Assembly (NCBI GenBank): GCA_019456165.1
Contig: VRUJ01000034.1
Location: 1-46,607, forward strand
Length of the DNA: 46,607 bases
Source of the DNA: Chloroflexota bacterium
Lineage (GTDB): Bacteria > Chloroflexota > Anaerolineae > Anaerolineales > UBA11579
Direction: 5' to 3'
Shown here: positions 44,629 to 46,607 of the stretch, one piece after another
Layout of the letters: the number at the start of each line of letters is the position of its first letter
How positions within the stretch are numbered: the first letter of the stretch is position 1
Made by a program: the position numbers and the translations under genes
The notes under the pieces: model-generated
What the model saw: the letters and a program-made list of their open reading frames with translations, nothing else
Told to the model about the DNA's origin: nothing
Database searches by the model: none

Positions 44629-44862
44629 TTACCCCTCAAAAGAAATCGGTGCCCGGAAAGATGAATCCTGGCGCGCTTCTTCCAAAGCAGCATCCAGGGC
44701 GAGTGTAAGGGCTTGGATAGCTTCCGCTAAATCCATTTGCGGGACAGGGTTTGGTAAAGATGGATAGTTGGAGGTCTGATTAGCACCATACCTACTGATG
44801 AAGATGATGTCTCTCCATCGTCGTAGAATTCGATTGGGAGGTGTGGTCTGGTTTTCTTGCAT
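44629..44862 (-). CDS. small hypothetical protein
   Basis: The likely 77-residue product starts at ATG 44862 after AGAAGG and is soluble. It has an amphipathic C-terminal helix (DLAEAIQALTLALDAALEEA) and a basic N-terminal half (PPNRILRRWRDIIF). A longer frame to 44922 lacks a ribosome binding site. No family recognised. Moderate evidence that it is real: conventional start and codon use, but no homology information. Confidence 0.45.
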   Translation of the reverse strand: MQENQTTPPNRILRRWRDIIFISRYGANQTSNYPSLPNPVPQMDLAEAIQALTLALDAALEEARQDSSFRAPISFEG

Positions 44863-45031
44863 GATGTTGTACCTTCTAGATGTAATATCAATGATCGACA
44901 ATCTGATATTCTTATGTTGCAATAAATATACCTACACCAACAATTAGGAACGATTCAAGAGTGTGACGTTTGCATAAGAAGGGTTGGAATAACCCGAAAT
45001 CCTTATCCTCAGCTATTTGAGTGAAATTAGC

Positions 45032-45059
45032 TTGACGCTTGCGATGTGCCCGGTATAAT
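45032..45059 (+). promoter_or_regulatory. promoter positioned for leaderless transcription
   Basis: TTGACG (45032-45037), 16-bp spacer, TATAAT (45054-45059). The expected transcript start (about 7 bases on) coincides with the ATG at 45067. Confidence 0.65.
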
Positions 45060-45066
45060 GCCCTTT

Positions 45067-46320
45067 ATGGGTACACCTGCACTTCCCCAACGTTTGATAC
45101 TACTGGCGTCCGCGCAATCTTACCGCAGCGCGCCTTTTGAAGTGGCCGCGGCGCGTTTAGGGCTGGAGGTGGTGAAGGGAAAAGATGTACCTCAGCCGAT
45201 GCTGGAGGCAATAGCTGGCGAAAACACGCTCCCATTGGATTACCATGATATTGAGAAGGCTGCCCGTGCAATTGTGGAGTATGCGCGCCAAAACCCGGTG
45301 GGGGCTTTGATCGGGCTGGATGATTCGGGTACCATGTTGGCCGCGGCAGCCAGCAGCCAATTAGAGCTGGCGCACAACTCACCCCAGGCGGCTAAAGCAG
45401 CACGCAACAAGCATGTCATGCGGCAAAGTTTTGCTGAAGCCGGAGTGCCCTCGCCGAAATTCATGCATTTTCACTTTGACGTTGACCCCGCGCAGATCGC
45501 AGATCTTGTCGATTACCCCTGTGTGATCAAACCGGTGACTCTGGCCGGCAGCCGGGGGGTGATGCGCGCGGATAACCCCCAAGAATTTATACGGAGCGTA
45601 GCACGCTTGAGGAAAATCTTGCTGGCTGAACGCTGTGAGGAATTCCTGGTGGAGGATTACATCCCGGGGGTTGAGGTGGCTCTGGAAGGGTTGCTGGATG
45701 ACGGCGAACTGCACGTGCTGGCCTTGTTCGATAAACCTGACCCGTTGGAGGGACCCTTCTTCGAGGAAACCATTTATGTGACGCCCTCTCGCCTGCCGGA
45801 TGAAACCCAGCAAGAGGTTATCGCAACGGCTGGGCAAGCGGCCGCCGCGCTGGGTTTGCGTAATGGACCCCTGCACGCTGAACTGCGCGTTAATCAGCAG
45901 GGCGCCTGGATGGTGGAGATGGCTTCACGTTCTATCGGCGGGATGTGCTCGCAGAGTCTGCATTTCAATATGGATATGACCCTCGAAGAATTGATCCTGC
46001 GGCAGGCTTTTGGGCTGGATTTCTCGGAAGCGAGGCAGGTGGATAAAGCCGAGGGTGTGATGATGATTCCTATCCCGGAGGCCGGTTTGCTGAAGGGTGT
46101 CAGCGGAGTTGAAGAAGCCAGGGCGGTAGCAGGTGTGGATGGTGTGGAGATCACCGCCAGCCTAGGTCACTCATTAGTACCGCTGCCGGAAGGCAACAGC
46201 TATTTGGGCTTCATCTTTGCCAGCGGGGAAAATCCTGCTGAGGTTGAGGCTGCCTTACGCGCCGCGCATGGCAAGCTGCGTTTCAAGATCGCGCCCGAGA
46301 TTGAGTTGAGCGTGGTTTGA
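45067..46320 (+). CDS. ATP-grasp carboxylate-amine ligase-like protein
   Basis: The likely 417-residue ATP-grasp enzyme activates a carboxylate as acyl-phosphate for amide or similar bond formation. Features: NKHVMRQSFAEAGVPSPKF, YPCVIKPVTLAGSRGV (lysine and glycine loop of the ATP site), FLVEDYIPGVEVALEG, and the metal-binding end ELRVNQQGAWMVEMASRSIG. The layout resembles BacD/YwfE-type L-amino acid ligases more than biotin carboxylase. Start at ATG 45067, since earlier in-frame ATGs at 45046 and 45058 fall on or before the -10. Substrate unknown. Confidence 0.85.
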   Translation: MGTPALPQRLILLASAQSYRSAPFEVAAARLGLEVVKGKDVPQPMLEAIAGENTLPLDYHDIEKAARAIVEYARQNPVGALIGLDDSGTMLAAAASSQLELAHNSPQAAKAARNKHVMRQSFAEAGVPSPKFMHFHFDVDPAQIADLVDYPCVIKPVTLAGSRGVMRADNPQEFIRSVARLRKILLAERCEEFLVEDYIPGVEVALEGLLDDGELHVLALFDKPDPLEGPFFEETIYVTPSRLPDETQQEVIATAGQAAAALGLRNGPLHAELRVNQQGAWMVEMASRSIGGMCSQSLHFNMDMTLEELILRQAFGLDFSEARQVDKAEGVMMIPIPEAGLLKGVSGVEEARAVAGVDGVEITASLGHSLVPLPEGNSYLGFIFASGENPAEVEAALRAAHGKLRFKIAPEIELSVV

Positions 46321-46607
46321 GGGGGGAGACGGGTGGAAATTTCCCTGAGAAGCAAAAAACAAGTGGTTGTTAAAAAATTAGGTTTGTTTCGTTAGAGTAT
46401 TATTTCTGGGTAGCTGTTTCCCGAACGCTTTCGAGAATTATTTTTTGGTTTTGGGTTCATATTGAAGGAAGAAAACATTTTGACAACTTAATATGGGAAA
46501 TATTAATGATAAAATGTCTATATCATATTTTTAGATTGTGCAACATCTTTTCTGTAAAATAGTCAGGCCCTTTTTAGTCGGGCAAGCTTTAGCCTGATTT
46601 GAAGTTC
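46321..46607. other. A/T-rich intergenic sequence at the end of the window
   Basis: No gene or structured RNA is convincing here. TCAGGC (46562-46567) and GCCTGA can pair weakly across the last 40 bases, with no T-tract. The sequence probably leads into a gene beyond the window. Confidence 0.4.

Noticed and set aside
45046..45066. Alternative ATG starts for the ATP-grasp gene
   Set aside because: They overlap or precede the TATAAT element, so they would not be in the transcript; no ribosome binding site.
46492..46536. Tiny frame starting ATGGGAAATATT
   Set aside because: Only 13 codons, no promoter or ribosome binding site of note, A/T-rich random composition.
46562..46603. Weak inverted repeat at the window end
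   Set aside because: Arms are six bases, the loop is long and there is no T-tract; not called as terminator or RNA.

Overview
The window reads as an Anaerolineae-like member of the Chloroflexota. The grounds are indirect: many lipoproteins and membrane proteins with Thr-Pro-rich linkers carrying beta-propeller (WD40, TolB/PD40, NHL), FHA, SH3-like or kinase modules; a RpoD-type sigma factor with degenerate neighbours; and a mreBCD-mrdA-minCDE-rodA cell-shape and division cluster. No rRNA gene or marker allows a firmer call. Many Thr-Pro linkers, two frameshifts and several gene relics suggest a draft or metagenome-derived contig, or a genome with active small-scale rearrangement.

Region by region. 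1-3050: two truncated genes meet head to head near 1200, a sensor-like domain on the minus strand and a frameshifted Ser/Thr kinase C-lobe plus propeller on the plus strand. 3076-6620: an AT-rich accessory stretch with a lone ketosynthase, a 5'-less beta-sandwich fragment, and an alpha/beta hydrolase enclosed by 49-bp direct repeats of the 3' half of tRNA-Gln(CTG), which looks like a tiny integrated island. 6720-17588: one long minus-strand cluster mreB-mreC-mreD-mrdA-minC-minD-minE-rodA-gltX-glnS, with overlapping or nearly touching genes and tRNA-Gln just downstream. 17765-25551: accessory genes (WD40 lipoprotein, VAT1-like oxidoreductase, QueC-like PP-loop protein, CPBP protease, a zinc-ribbon/L7L12-like/NHL membrane protein) interspersed with 3'-end relics of two of those genes.

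25974-28253: a promoter, a glmS ribozyme with an enlarged peripheral domain, and glmS. 28437-33973: a membrane diguanylate cyclase, then three tandem TolB/PD40-type genes with near-identical promoters, the third frameshifted at an (AC)n tract. 34095-38907: nfuA (with a REP-like palindrome in its leader), a small membrane protein, yceD-sigA, rdgB and a DinB-family gene. 38968-39212: a compact unit on the minus strand made of a strong promoter, a perfect 16-bp palindromic operator, a leader hairpin, an ideal ribosome binding site, a 22-residue Cys-rich peptide and a terminator. 39400-44862: a WD40 lipoprotein with a C-terminal carbohydrate-binding-like domain, an FHA membrane protein, YccF and a small hypothetical protein. 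45032-46320: an ATP-grasp ligase whose promoter places the start codon at or next to the transcript start (leaderless).

How the parts work together: the mre/mrd/min/rod genes form the elongation and division-site machinery. The aminoacyl-tRNA synthetases are appended to that operon, and tRNA-Gln lies beside its own synthetase gene. GlmS supplies glucosamine-6-phosphate for the same wall precursor pathway, under ribozyme feedback. The most novel-looking items are the operator-controlled Cys-rich micropeptide, the tRNA-Gln island, the expanded glmS ribozyme, the zinc-ribbon/L7L12/NHL protein and an acidic repeat insertion inside PBP2.
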